A stretch of 8,709 nt of DNA from Candidatus Cloacimonadota bacterium (GCA_030596265.1 JAUVKM010000070.1:1-8709), one strand, 5' to 3'; counted from the stretch's first letter, positions 1 to 8,302 are shown. Numbers and translations are program-made. The notes: generated from the letters alone by a model not told the origin.

Positions 1-791
1 TTACGGAACATCTCAACACCTGTACAAGTTGTTGTTATTGTCTCACGAATTCCTACTCGCTCTATTTTCTCGCCTACCTTAATAACGCCACGTTCAATAC
101 GACCGGTAGCTACTGTCCCACGACCGGATATTGAAAATACATCCTCTACCGGTAACAAGAAAGGTTTGTCTGTATCACGATCAGGAAGCGGAATGTATGA
201 ATCTACCGCATCCATCAACTCTTGAATTGTCGCTTCGCCTTCAGGCTCACCATTAAGTGCTTTCAAGGCTGATCCTGTAATGATTGGAATCTCATCTCCA
301 GGAAATTCATACTCTTCCAAAAGTTCACGCACTTCCATCTCTACTAATTCTAAAAGTTCATCGTCATCTACAAGGTCGGCTTTGTTTAAAAATACAACCA
401 TTGCAGGTACTCCAACCTGACGGGCAAGCAATATATGCTCACGAGTCTGAGGCATTGGACCGTCGGCTGCACTTACCACTAAGATAGCTCCGTCCATCTG
501 AGCTGCTCCGGTTATCATGTTCTTTACATAATCCGCATGTCCCGGACAATCCACATGAGCATAATGACGCTTCTCTGTCTCATACTCTACGTGGGCTGTA
601 GCTATTGTGATTCCACGCTCTTTTTCCTCAGGAGCATTATCGATGTTATCGAAGCTTACAAATTCTGCTCCACCTTTTTTACTGAGGTAAAGCGTAATAG
701 CTGCCGTAAGTGTGGTTTTACCATGATCTACGTGACCAATTGTACCAACGTTCACGTGAGGTTTACTTCTCACAAATTTTTCTTTAGCCAT
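1..791 (-). CDS. tuf: Elongation factor Tu, N-terminal 263 residues (3' end outside window)
   Basis: This is translation elongation factor EF-Tu, the cytosolic GTPase that delivers aminoacyl-tRNA to the ribosome. The reading frame is open from the ATG at 789-791 to the window edge and covers about two thirds of the usual ~395-400 residues. All five G motifs are visible: GHVDHGKT (residues 19-26), RGITI (59-63), DCPGH (81-85), NKAD (136-139) and GSALK (173-177). The domain 2 hallmarks FSISGRGTV and TGRIERG follow, and the frame ends in the conserved CTGVEMFR. The start is supported by a strong GAGGAGG ribosome site and by the canonical opening [21 protein letters not shown]. The missing part (rest of domain 2 and domain 3) is lost only because the window ends. 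The gene looks richer in G/C and in preferred codons than its neighbours, as expected for a highly expressed gene. It is not preceded by fusA or tRNA genes here; dinG lies upstream. Confidence 0.98.
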   Translation of the reverse strand, partial: MAKEKFVRSKPHVNVGTIGHVDHGKTTLTAAITLYLSKKGGAEFVSFDNIDNAPEEKERGITIATAHVEYETEKRHYAHVDCPGHADYVKNMITGAAQMDGAILVVSAADGPMPQTREHILLARQVGVPAMVVFLNKADLVDDDELLELVEMEVRELLEEYEFPGDEIPIITGSALKALNGEPEGEATIQELMDAVDSYIPLPDRDTDKPFLLPVEDVFSISGRGTVATGRIERGVIKVGEKIERVGIRETITTTCTGVEMFR

Positions 792-796
792 TTTTT

Positions 797-803
797 CCTC
801 CTC
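797..803 (-). promoter_or_regulatory. Strong Shine-Dalgarno site of tuf
   Basis: On the minus strand GAGGAGG lies 5 bases before the ATG at 789-791. It is the best ribosome binding site in the window and fixes the tuf start. Confidence 0.85.
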
Positions 804-813
804 AAAGATCTAA

Positions 814-832
814 AAGCCTGTCATGCAGGCTT
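814..832 (-). promoter_or_regulatory. Hairpin in the tuf leader
   Basis: There is a perfect 7-bp stem (AAGCCTG at 814-820 against CAGGCTT at 826-832) with a 5-base loop. On the minus strand it lies just upstream of the tuf ribosome site and is followed by TTTAGATC. The short T-run makes it a weak terminator or attenuator candidate. It could equally be a leader structure that protects or tunes the tuf mRNA. The sequence shows the stem; the function is inferred. Confidence 0.4.
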
Positions 833-872
833 GGCTTTAAAGTAGCTTCTTTTGTTTTGCTACCTTGGCTTT
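830..872 (-). repeat. Direct repeat CTTGGCTTT flanking a second leader stem
   Basis: The 9-mer CTTGGCTTT occurs at 830-838 and again at 864-872 (AAAGCCAAG on the minus strand). Between the copies is a 5-bp stem, GTAGC at 842-846 against GCTAC at 859-863, with a 12-base loop. Both copies can also pair with the AAAAGCC at 812-818 in the adjacent hairpin. The tuf leader can therefore be drawn in several mutually exclusive folds. Confidence 0.4.
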
Positions 873-881
873 TGCACGAGA

Positions 882-913
882 TGTCAAAATCAAATTCGAG
901 TTTTATATGTCAA
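882..913 (-). promoter_or_regulatory. Putative tuf promoter region with two TTGACA boxes
   Basis: On the minus strand a perfect TTGACA lies at 913-908 and a second at 887-882, 26 bp apart. They sit just downstream of an A-rich stretch (about 915-935) that could act as an UP-like element. Neither box has a good TATAAT at 16-18 bp. The closest candidates are ATTTTG for the first and GGTAGC or GTAGCA for the second. The promoter is inferred from position and the -35 boxes only. Confidence 0.35.
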
Positions 914-1007
914 ATCTTTTTTATTTTTTTTGTAATTTTACTATTTTTAATGAGTTAGCCTTGAGTGGAGTTGACTCAGATAAATTGAATTTAGTGATTA
1001 GGTTTTG

Positions 1008-1061
1008 AACCCTTGCGAAGGTTTAGGACTCCTGTAGAGTTACATAACCTTCGGAAGGGTT
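1008..1061. repeat. 54-bp palindromic (REP/MITE-like) intergenic element
   Basis: Two 16-base arms, AACCCTTGCGAAGGTT (1008-1023) and AACCTTCGGAAGGGTT (1046-1061), are reverse complements with one mismatch. Each arm is itself nearly palindromic and forms a small hairpin with a bulged C or G. The 22-base centre carries a third short stem (ACTC 1028-1031 against GAGT 1037-1040). The whole can form one long hairpin or a cloverleaf-like set of three. It has the look of a dispersed bacterial repeat, but only one copy is present in this window. A transcript-processing or terminator role is an alternative. Confidence 0.55.
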
Positions 1062-1084
1062 ACTTTCGCAAACAAGAAAGAATA

Positions 1085-1110
1085 TGTCGTTTAGCTCTGC
1101 AAAGCCGACA
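1085..1110 (-). terminator. Possible dinG terminator hairpin
   Basis: About 25 bases past the dinG stop, TGTCG (1085-1089) pairs with CGACA (1106-1110), and a small GCT/AGC stem can form inside. On the minus strand it is followed by the T-rich TATTCTTTCTTG. The stem is short and the T-run is interrupted, so this is a weak call. Confidence 0.3.
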
Positions 1111-1134
1111 ATAAATGTTTACGTTACTAAAACA

Positions 1135-3954
1135 TTAACGTCTGTTCTTGAACCATTTGCTCAGATGATCATAAATTTCAATATCAGTTTGAGGTATGAA
1201 CGTACGAGCAGGAATTGTATCCTTAAAATACTGACCATATCTTTTTGTGAATATTCTGTTATCGAGTACCAGAACAACACCGCGGTCAGTTTTGTGTCTG
1301 ATAAGCCTGCCAAAACCCTGCCTATATTTTAATAAAGCATTTGGCAGCATATAGTGCATAAAACTGTTTTTTCCTTCAGCTTCCAGTTTTTCCAGATAAG
1401 CTTCTACGATCGGCTCGGAAGGAACCATGAAGGGCAGTTTATATAAAACAAGTAATTGCAGAGATTCACCCGACACGTCAACACCTTCCCAAAATGAGTT
1501 AGTTCCAAAAAGTACTGAATTTTTATTCTTCTGAAATTCTTTCAGCATTGCTGAGCGTCCCAGCCCTTTTCCCTGCGTGAGCAGCAGAATATCTTTGCTG
1601 TACATCTCCTCACTTAAAGTATCATAGGCTTCATTTAGGTTTTTGTAGGAAGTGTAAAGTACCATTGTTCCGGCTTTTGTTATCTCGACTGCATTCCGAA
1701 TTATCTCAATACTCTGCGAGGAGAAAAATCTATCTTTAGGGTCGGGGAGAAATCCGGCAACCAGCACCATGGTCTGTTTCTGATAATCAAAAGGAGATTT
1801 CACGACCAATTCCTGAACAAAACCTTCTTCCAGAAGATTCAATCCCATTCGATTGGCAAAATACTTAAAATTATTACGAATTGCGATCGTGGCGGAAGTG
1901 AAAACTATCGAATCCACTGTTGAATATAATTTATCATTTAATATCCTGTCTATATTTAACGGGCAATAAACCAACACACCGGAAGGATATTTTTTATCAC
2001 TTGTCTGGAAGGATTCCATCCAGTAAGCAAAGTCTTTTAACTCCGGATTATACATTATAGAAAGCACGTTATGATATTCTGAGATCATATTCACAATGCT
2101 GTCCAGTGCTTCTTTATGCTTATCATATTCAATGAAACGTTGTTTATTTACATCACCCAGAATATTTTTAACACTCATAAAACTTCGGGAGAATTCCTGC
2201 CAGAAAATAATGATCTTCTCAAGATCTTCGGTAAGGAAAACATGATCATCAGTATTTACAATTCGCAATTTCCCATAACTGCCTTTCTCATTAACCACAT
2301 CACCGATCTTTTTGAAGAACTCGGCAAAAATATCTTTTTTATCATCGATTAATTTTTCTGTTTCTTCAATTCTTAAAAGCAGTTCCTTTTTAGATGGGAA
2401 ATCACTTTTCTTAGCTGTAATTCGCAGCCTGACCAGAATTCCCGTTTGATATTTATTCCAAACAGAATGAAGTTGATTGAAAAAATTATTGAAATCAGGG
2501 TAGGAAAGACTAACACCAAGTTCCGTGGGAGCAAGATGCGGCAAGTTGTGAGCCTCATCGATAATTAAATTATCAAACTCACCGAGAACAGCATTTTCAC
2601 TTTGCATATTTGCCAAAAGCAGATGATGATTAATGATCACAAGATTTGATACTTCTGCTTTACCTCGAATATCCATCAAGAAACAACTTTTGAAATGCGG
2701 ACATCTCCTCTTGCGGCAAAGAAAGCTATCGGAGGAAACTTTTTTCCAAACTCTTCTATCTCTGTTCATATTGAATGAACTATTTTCCGAAATATCTCCG
2801 GTTTTGGTAAATTCCTTCCAGACTATTAAATTCATATAGGAATTCACCTCTTCGGAAGAGATTATTTTATCCAGATCCAAAGCACTTTCCAGCCATCTCT
2901 TTTCACAAATGTAATTGTTCCTGCCTTTAAGAAGGGTCGCTTTAAATGGGATATTAACACAGTCTTTAACAATAGGCAGATCTTTGTAAAATAGTTGTTC
3001 CTGAAGATTTTTTGTGTTTGTGGAAATAATTACTTTCTTAGTCTCGCGATGTGTATATTTAATGGAAGGGATCAAATACGCCAGAGATTTTCCAACTCCT
3101 GTTCCCGCTTCGACCAGCAAAAATTCCATTTTTTCAAAATTATCCAGAACTGCCTTTGCCATATCTATCTGACCTTCACGCAGTTCATATTTATCAAAAT
3201 GTTTACTAAAAATACCATTTTTACCAAAAACCGTATCGATCGAAATATCTTCTGCTTTTTTGGGATTGTGTTCAATATAATTTCGATTATGGAAATCTAT
3301 ACCGGATTTCTGTTTTGTTAAAAGTGCAGTCGTTTTTTGATGCTCTACAATTTTCTCTATAAATCGTGATAGCCCTATGTTATTCAATTGAAGATTTGAC
3401 ACTTCAAATAATCTATGGTTGATTCGCATTGGAATATTTTTCAGGATGAAATCTATAAGTTCCAGAAGAATATCTCCGGTAGCTTTAGCATCAAATATTG
3501 CACGGTGAGCATTGGAAAGATCGATCTTAAAATATTCTGCTACGGTACCCAATTTATGATTAACAATAAATGGTAAATAAATTCTGCTCAGATCGAGTGT
3601 ATCGAGGGTTTGATTAAAGATCTTCGGCAAACCTTTTTCTTTATATTTTGCATTTAGAAATCCAATATCAAAAGATGTATTATGGCAAATCACAATATCA
3701 TTTTTAAGAAATTTGCTAAGAGATTTAAGCGCATTTGTAAGTGTCTCTCCGGATGCCAGTTGTTCATCGGTAATATTCGTAAGTCGTTTAATAAAGTTCG
3801 GTATTGGAGTTTGCGGTTTAATAAAAATTGAAAAACGATCCTTTTCTTTACCTTTCTCAAAGCGAATTGCGCCGATTTCGATTATTTCATTTTTGATAAA
3901 ATCGAAACCTGTAGTTTCAATATCAAGTGCTACAAAGTTAAAATGATCTTTCAT
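1135..3954 (-). CDS. dinG: DnaQ-type exonuclease fused to DinG-family (XPD-like) DNA helicase
   Basis: This 939-residue cytosolic protein is predicted to act in DNA repair or replication-conflict resolution. Residues 1-170 form a DEDDh exonuclease: DIETTG (D11, E13), FD at D96, and H150 with D155 in HRAIFDA. Residues 255-935 form a superfamily 2 helicase: Walker A AGTGVGKS (283-290), DEAH (466-469), TSATI (686-690), GTNSFWEGVDVSGE (817-830) and QGFGRLIRH (879-887). Four cysteines, C350, C413, C418 and C424, lie between Walker A and DEAH. The X4 and X5 spacing of the last three matches the 4Fe-4S site known in E. coli DinG. Firmicute DinG proteins have the exonuclease but lack the cluster; here both appear intact. 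The start is fixed by the exonuclease opening and an AGGA site 6 bases upstream. The gene follows the regulator gene by 40 bp on the same strand, so co-transcription is likely. Helicase and nuclease activity are inferred from motifs; the family call is firm. Confidence 0.93.
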   Translation of the reverse strand: MKDHFNFVALDIETTGFDFIKNEIIEIGAIRFEKGKEKDRFSIFIKPQTPIPNFIKRLTNITDEQLASGETLTNALKSLSKFLKNDIVICHNTSFDIGFLNAKYKEKGLPKIFNQTLDTLDLSRIYLPFIVNHKLGTVAEYFKIDLSNAHRAIFDAKATGDILLELIDFILKNIPMRINHRLFEVSNLQLNNIGLSRFIEKIVEHQKTTALLTKQKSGIDFHNRNYIEHNPKKAEDISIDTVFGKNGIFSKHFDKYELREGQIDMAKAVLDNFEKMEFLLVEAGTGVGKSLAYLIPSIKYTHRETKKVIISTNTKNLQEQLFYKDLPIVKDCVNIPFKATLLKGRNNYICEKRWLESALDLDKIISSEEVNSYMNLIVWKEFTKTGDISENSSFNMNRDRRVWKKVSSDSFLCRKRRCPHFKSCFLMDIRGKAEVSNLVIINHHLLLANMQSENAVLGEFDNLIIDEAHNLPHLAPTELGVSLSYPDFNNFFNQLHSVWNKYQTGILVRLRITAKKSDFPSKKELLLRIEETEKLIDDKKDIFAEFFKKIGDVVNEKGSYGKLRIVNTDDHVFLTEDLEKIIIFWQEFSRSFMSVKNILGDVNKQRFIEYDKHKEALDSIVNMISEYHNVLSIMYNPELKDFAYWMESFQTSDKKYPSGVLVYCPLNIDRILNDKLYSTVDSIVFTSATIAIRNNFKYFANRMGLNLLEEGFVQELVVKSPFDYQKQTMVLVAGFLPDPKDRFFSSQSIEIIRNAVEITKAGTMVLYTSYKNLNEAYDTLSEEMYSKDILLLTQGKGLGRSAMLKEFQKNKNSVLFGTNSFWEGVDVSGESLQLLVLYKLPFMVPSEPIVEAYLEKLEAEGKNSFMHYMLPNALLKYRQGFGRLIRHKTDRGVVLVLDNRIFTKRYGQYFKDTIPARTFIPQTDIEIYDHLSKWFKNRR

Positions 3955-3960
3955 TGACTA

Positions 3961-3964
3961 TCCT
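3961..3964 (-). promoter_or_regulatory. Ribosome binding site of dinG
   Basis: AGGA on the minus strand lies 6 bases before the ATG at 3952-3954, inside the 40-bp gap that follows the regulator stop. The rest of the gap is almost pure A/T and shows no clear terminator, which fits read-through from the regulator gene. Confidence 0.6.
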
Positions 3965-3994
3965 AATAAAATTTATTAAAGTTAATAAAAAGAA

Positions 3995-6900
3995 TTACTT
4001 CCTTATTCCATACCGCTGCATTTTCTTTATAAGCCCCTGCCTGCTTAAATTAAGTGCTTTCGCAGCTTTTGTTTGATTATCACCATATTCATCAAGAGCT
4101 TTAACGATCATCTCTTTTTCCAATTTTTCAACTGCTTCTTTCATAGATCTGTTTTCTAAAAGTTGTACTGTCTCCGTGTGCTGTTTATAATGGAAAATCT
4201 CTTCGGAAAGATCGGAAGATTTGATTGAAGAATCTGCTTCCGAAAGTGTAATCGCCCGTTCAATTTCATTTTCTAACTGTCTGATATTTCCGGGCCAACT
4301 ATAATTCATGAGATATTTCATGGCTTCTTCGGTAATACCATTAACTTTTTTATTGATTTTCTGACAGTATTTATCCAGGAAGTGAACAGCTAAAAGTGGA
4401 ATATCAGATTTTCTTTCCTGTAGAGAGGGGACATCAACCTTTATCACATTAAGCCGATAAAAGAGATCCACTCTAAATTCACCACTTTCTACCCTCTCTT
4501 TTAATGAAACGTTTGTAGCACAGATCACACGCACATCCACATGATGCGTTTGAGTAGAACCGACCCTCTTAATTTCGCCTTCCTGCAAAAACCTTAAAAG
4601 TTTTACCTGAGTAGAAAGGCTTATATCTGCGATTTCATCCAAGAAGAACGTTCCTCCGTCAGCAACTTCAAAAAGACCTTTTTTATCATGTGTTGCCCCT
4701 GTAAACGATCCTTTTACATGTCCGAATAATTCACTTTCCAACAGGGTTTCCGGTAATGCGCCACAATATTGTGCTACAAATTGTTTGTTGCGTCTATTGC
4801 TGTTATAATGGATAGCTCTGGCAATAAGTTCCTTTCCGGTTCCGCTTGGTCCTTCCAGAAGGACTGAAGTTGGAGTATTTTTTATTTTTTCGATCATACG
4901 AAAAATATTCTGTATTTTCTCACTTTTTCCTATTATATTAGCAAAAGTACTTGAAGAAGCTAATTCTTCCCGAATACTTTCATGAGATTTTTGTAAGTTT
5001 TCAAATGAAATATTTTCTACAATTACAACAATCTGATTACAAAGTGCACTTATGAGGTTAAACATTTTTTCGGTGAAATAATGAGATCCGTGTTTAGTGA
5101 AGAGACATACGATGCCTTTTTTATCATTCCGTACTATCAGCGGGAAGAGAATGATATTATTGTATTTAGGTGCGAAGTGCGGTTGTTTATAATTTTGGCT
5201 CGATCCTTCATTATAAATTTCATCGATCAATTTCATAAACTTTGGAAGATCGTCATCCCCTCCGGAAATTCCTTTCAAGATAACATATTCCCATGAATCT
5301 TTTACCATTTCATTATTATAAAGTGTAAATATCCCGCCTTCCGCATCTGCAAAATTTACTAATTTATCTAATGCCGTATCGATCACTAAATCAAAATCGG
5401 CAATATCATTAAGTTCTTGAGTTATTTCATAGAACTTATTTAATAGTGTTTCCTGAACTCTGGATTCTTTAAGTTCGACAGAATATTTATTATTAACTTT
5501 TTTGATCAGGATCTCATTTCTTTCCAATATTTTGATAGCACCCAATCCCTTGATCAATTTTATATTATCGTTAAGTATCTGTAATGCCTGTTCCCAATCT
5601 TCTTCTTCCAGAAGCAGAGAAGCAAAATCATAATTGGCAATAACCAGCTCGATATTACTATTTGATTTCACAAAGTACTCGATCGCATTTTTCAACAGAT
5701 CCAAAGCTTTTATTCTGTCATCTTTTACCAGTAATGAATACAGATGTGAACATTTTCCTAAGTAAAAATCATTACCTATCTCTTCAGCAAGATTCTGAGC
5801 AAAATCTAAATAATAATCTGCGCTTTCATAATTTCTGGTTTTAATAAAATAGGAAGCCTGATTTAAAGCACCTTCTATTATTTTATCTTTCGCATTTAAG
5901 CCTTTAAAGAAATCGTAACTTTCTACCAGATATGCATAGGCTTCCTTAAATTTATGAAGAGATGTTAATACACTACCAAGATTACCATAAAGTTCTGCTT
6001 TCATATACTCGTCTGAGATGCTGGGTAAAAGTTCCATACTTTTTGAATAATAATCATATGCCAAATTAAACTCTCCACGCTTTTCATAGAGTTCACCGAT
6101 ATTATTATACGATCTTATTAATCCTTCCGAAAAATTGGAATCTTTAGATTTTGTAATGGCTTGTTCATAGTAATTTATCGCCTTTTCAAAATTGCCGGAT
6201 GTGAAGAAAAGCGCACCCAGATTATTTAAAATTGAGATTATATTTTTATACATATTGAATTCTACGGCAATCTCTAAAGAGTTATTAAACGCTTCTTCAG
6301 CTTTCTCGTATTTTCCTTTATCCATATAATAAACACCAATGTTGATGTAAATGCTGATAGTTTTAAATTTGTCATTCAGTAATTTTTGTATTTCTAAAGC
6401 TTCATTAAGAGAATGAATAGATTTTTTATAATTATTTTTATCTTCAAACAAACTACCCAAATTAATGTAACATACAGAAATCCCACTAAGATTATAACAT
6501 CGTTTTTCATATTTCAGGCTTTTAAAATAGAGGGTTTCTGCATCTTTCATATTTCCTTGATGAATTGCCAGCACCCCCAGATTATTGTAAATTGCTGCTA
6601 ATCCTTCGATATTATTGACCTTGGTATAAAGCTTTTCAGCTTCATTGAATTCATTTTTTGCCTTTTTCCAATCATCTAAACAATAAGCAATTGTACCTTT
6701 TAGTTTTCTAAAATCAGCCTTAATTTTAAACCTGGCATTAGCATCTTTGATTTGATCTGCCATATACAAAGCTGATTCTGCCAACTCTACAACTTCATCC
6801 ATCTTTTCAAGATTCAAAAGAATATTTACTTTTAATAAATTAGTTTTCAGGATCAATTCAATTTTATTAGGATCGATGGTATATTTTTTTAATAATTCCA

Positions 6901-8242
6901 ATGCAAAAACCGAGGAATTCATGGCATAAAGGGTTTTTGCAAGCCTAAATACAACCTCACCTAAAGGTAATGAATTTTCCACAGCAATTTTCAGGGCTTT
7001 CCGGAAATGTTCAGCTGCGACATCCAGTTTCCCAAGTATTCTATTTGCTCTTCCTAAATTGAGAAGAATTTCAATTTTTTTTTCCGGTTTAGAAATTAGT
7101 TTAATATACAATTTATATACTTTTATTAGTGATTGATAATCATTCAATTTTGAAAAAGAAGAAATGCTTTCTTCAAAACATTTGGCAGAGACTTCTCCCA
7201 ACATAACGCAGAGATCTTTTTTAAATTCCGGTTCGATAAAATTCAAAATAGCCACAGAATATTCTTTTTGTTCTTTGTCCGGTAATTTTTCAAAGTAATT
7301 ATTTATTACAGATTTTTTCTTTATATAATAATTATCATCGTATTTCATTATTAATCTGGTTTTTAACAGTACATCCAAATCTTTGACTATAGAAGTTAGT
7401 TTACTAACTTTCTTAATTCTTGTTTCAGAAGCATCCGTATCGAGCAGAAAAATCAGAAAAAGAAGTTTACGTTGTTTTTGGTTAAGTTCTTTAATATGCT
7501 GGGAATAGATAGTTTTAAGACCAATCTTCTTTTTAAGAAAAGAATCAAAATCAAATGTTTTATTCTTAAAAATCAGGTTGTTGATTATATAATCTATTAT
7601 TGATAAATTTCCACCTGAAATATTGTGAATGATCTCACTTTCCGAAATTATAGATTCTCCTTTTTTTGGCAGAATATTTTGTAACATATTTGCAATTTGT
7701 TCTTTTCCCGGAATCTCAATTGTGATCTTTTTGGAAAATGGGAAAGTGTCTTTCCTTGTAAATATAATAAATTGGATATTTTGGCGTTTTGAATATTGAA
7801 TTATATATTTGATGAAATCTCTTGTATATTCATCAATATAGAAATTTTCATAGATTATTATGTTCCTGGATTTAAATAATTTCTTTTTTCTCAAGTACTC
7901 TGAAAAGAAATAAAAAAGATCATATTTGTTTTCAAAATTGTATTTCTCAGATTCATCAATGATCTTATCATATTCATGATCATTGATATCTGTGATCAAC
8001 TGCAATATCTGCTTAAAATGATTGTATTGGAATATGCGGGGACAATAAAATTCAAACTGGATTTTTTCATCCTTCATTATCTGAATTAAATTTTGGACAA
8101 TAAAGGATTTCCCCGAACCAATGCCACCAATTATTTCAATAATCTTGCTATTACCTGATTCGAGAAAATTTATGATATTATGGCTGAGTTTATTATCTTT
8201 TGTTACAAACTGTTCCATTACTTTTTCGAGTTTAGTATTCAT
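3995..8242 (-). CDS. Giant sigma-54 activator: STAND-like NTPase, TPR array, GAF, AAA+ and Fis HTH
   Basis: This 1415-residue protein is predicted to activate RpoN (sigma-54) promoters. Residues ~20-240 are a P-loop NTPase of STAND/AAA_16 type: GGIGSGKS (39-46), a Walker B-like strand [10 protein letters not shown] (128-137), FTRKD (161-165) and GGN (210-212). A winged-helix-like segment follows (~250-340). About 13 TPR repeats span ~390-900, seven of them spaced by 40 or 41 residues between 549 and 822. A GAF domain lies at ~935-1078. The sigma-54 AAA+ domain (~1099-1335) has Walker A GPSGTGKE (1131-1138), GSFTGA (1178-1183, the sigma-54 contact loop), GGTFFLDE (1196-1203), arginines in FRVDLFYRL (1256-1264) and [10 protein letters not shown] (1316-1325). 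A Fis-type HTH ends the protein (~1370-1413). There is no receiver domain and no membrane segment, so it is likely a cytosolic one-component sensor. The start is supported by an AGAGG site. The ligand and target genes cannot be read from the sequence. Confidence 0.92.
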   Translation of the reverse strand: MNTKLEKVMEQFVTKDNKLSHNIINFLESGNSKIIEIIGGIGSGKSFIVQNLIQIMKDEKIQFEFYCPRIFQYNHFKQILQLITDINDHEYDKIIDESEKYNFENKYDLFYFFSEYLRKKKLFKSRNIIIYENFYIDEYTRDFIKYIIQYSKRQNIQFIIFTRKDTFPFSKKITIEIPGKEQIANMLQNILPKKGESIISESEIIHNISGGNLSIIDYIINNLIFKNKTFDFDSFLKKKIGLKTIYSQHIKELNQKQRKLLFLIFLLDTDASETRIKKVSKLTSIVKDLDVLLKTRLIMKYDDNYYIKKKSVINNYFEKLPDKEQKEYSVAILNFIEPEFKKDLCVMLGEVSAKCFEESISSFSKLNDYQSLIKVYKLYIKLISKPEKKIEILLNLGRANRILGKLDVAAEHFRKALKIAVENSLPLGEVVFRLAKTLYAMNSSVFALELLKKYTIDPNKIELILKTNLLKVNILLNLEKMDEVVELAESALYMADQIKDANARFKIKADFRKLKGTIAYCLDDWKKAKNEFNEAEKLYTKVNNIEGLAAIYNNLGVLAIHQGNMKDAETLYFKSLKYEKRCYNLSGISVCYINLGSLFEDKNNYKKSIHSLNEALEIQKLLNDKFKTISIYINIGVYYMDKGKYEKAEEAFNNSLEIAVEFNMYKNIISILNNLGALFFTSGNFEKAINYYEQAITKSKDSNFSEGLIRSYNNIGELYEKRGEFNLAYDYYSKSMELLPSISDEYMKAELYGNLGSVLTSLHKFKEAYAYLVESYDFFKGLNAKDKIIEGALNQASYFIKTRNYESADYYLDFAQNLAEEIGNDFYLGKCSHLYSLLVKDDRIKALDLLKNAIEYFVKSNSNIELVIANYDFASLLLEEEDWEQALQILNDNIKLIKGLGAIKILERNEILIKKVNNKYSVELKESRVQETLLNKFYEITQELNDIADFDLVIDTALDKLVNFADAEGGIFTLYNNEMVKDSWEYVILKGISGGDDDLPKFMKLIDEIYNEGSSQNYKQPHFAPKYNNIILFPLIVRNDKKGIVCLFTKHGSHYFTEKMFNLISALCNQIVVIVENISFENLQKSHESIREELASSSTFANIIGKSEKIQNIFRMIEKIKNTPTSVLLEGPSGTGKELIARAIHYNSNRRNKQFVAQYCGALPETLLESELFGHVKGSFTGATHDKKGLFEVADGGTFFLDEIADISLSTQVKLLRFLQEGEIKRVGSTQTHHVDVRVICATNVSLKERVESGEFRVDLFYRLNVIKVDVPSLQERKSDIPLLAVHFLDKYCQKINKKVNGITEEAMKYLMNYSWPGNIRQLENEIERAITLSEADSSIKSSDLSEEIFHYKQHTETVQLLENRSMKEAVEKLEKEMIVKALDEYGDNQTKAAKALNLSRQGLIKKMQRYGIRK

Positions 8243-8247
8243 AGAAA

Positions 8248-8252
8248 CCTCT
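8248..8252 (-). promoter_or_regulatory. Ribosome binding site of the regulator
   Basis: AGAGG on the minus strand lies 5 bases before the ATG at 8240-8242. It favours this start over the in-frame Met at residue 9. Confidence 0.6.
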
Positions 8253-8278
8253 TTTAATCATTTAGATCAAGTTTAAAA

Positions 8279-8297
8279 AAATTATTAAGAATAATTT
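8279..8297 (-). terminator. All-A/T hairpin with T-run, possible GT9 terminator
   Basis: An 8-bp perfect stem (8279-8286 against 8290-8297) with a 3-base loop is followed on the minus strand by further T residues, giving seven in a row (8281-8275). The stem has no G:C pair, so it would be a weak terminator for the upstream glycosyltransferase. It may instead be part of the regulator's promoter. Confidence 0.35.
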
Positions 8298-8302
8298 GTC
8301 AA
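8297..8302 (-). promoter_or_regulatory. Candidate -35 box (TTGACA) of the regulator gene
   Basis: A perfect TTGACA on the minus strand lies about 55 bases before the regulator ATG and overlaps one arm of the A/T hairpin. No good -10 box follows; the hexamer at 17 bp is TTTTTA. The spacer is the only sizeable non-coding DNA upstream of the gene, so a promoter here is likely, but its exact position is uncertain. Confidence 0.3.

Larger units (their letters stand above)
792..1134. other. Non-coding spacer between dinG and tuf
   Basis: This 343-bp stretch has no credible gene on either strand. In minus-strand order it holds a possible dinG terminator hairpin (1085-1110), a 54-bp inverted-repeat element (1008-1061), a small TGAGT/ACTCA hairpin (962-978), an A/T-rich tract (about 905-950), two TTGACA boxes and the structured tuf leader. 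I looked for tRNA genes, which often lie near tuf, and found no cloverleaf. Confidence 0.7.

Noticed and set aside
537..845. Plus-strand open frame of 102 codons
   Set aside because: It is the antisense shadow of the highly conserved tuf coding sequence and its leader.
833..846. GG-N10-GC on the plus strand (TTGGC...AGCT), a sigma-54 promoter candidate
   Set aside because: Only the GG and GC dinucleotides fit; the bases before GC and after GGC do not match the consensus. No plus-strand gene lies downstream, and the sequence is already part of the tuf leader repeats.
1001..1023. GGTTTTGAACCC resembling a tRNA T-arm near tuf
   Set aside because: The stem-loop has a 3-base loop instead of a 5-bp stem with a 7-base loop. 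No acceptor, D or anticodon arm can be drawn around it on either strand.
1008..1061. Two similar 16-mers as a start of a CRISPR array
   Set aside because: The copies are inverted rather than direct, there are only two, and no cas gene is nearby.
1084..1332. Plus-strand open frame of 82 codons
   Set aside because: It runs mostly antisense to the end of dinG, has no ribosome site and shows no recognisable protein features.
4694..4711. GSFTGA instead of GAFTGA in the sigma-54 contact loop
   Set aside because: Ser at the second position is a common natural variant in functional activators; the key F, T and G are kept, so it does not point to a defective protein.
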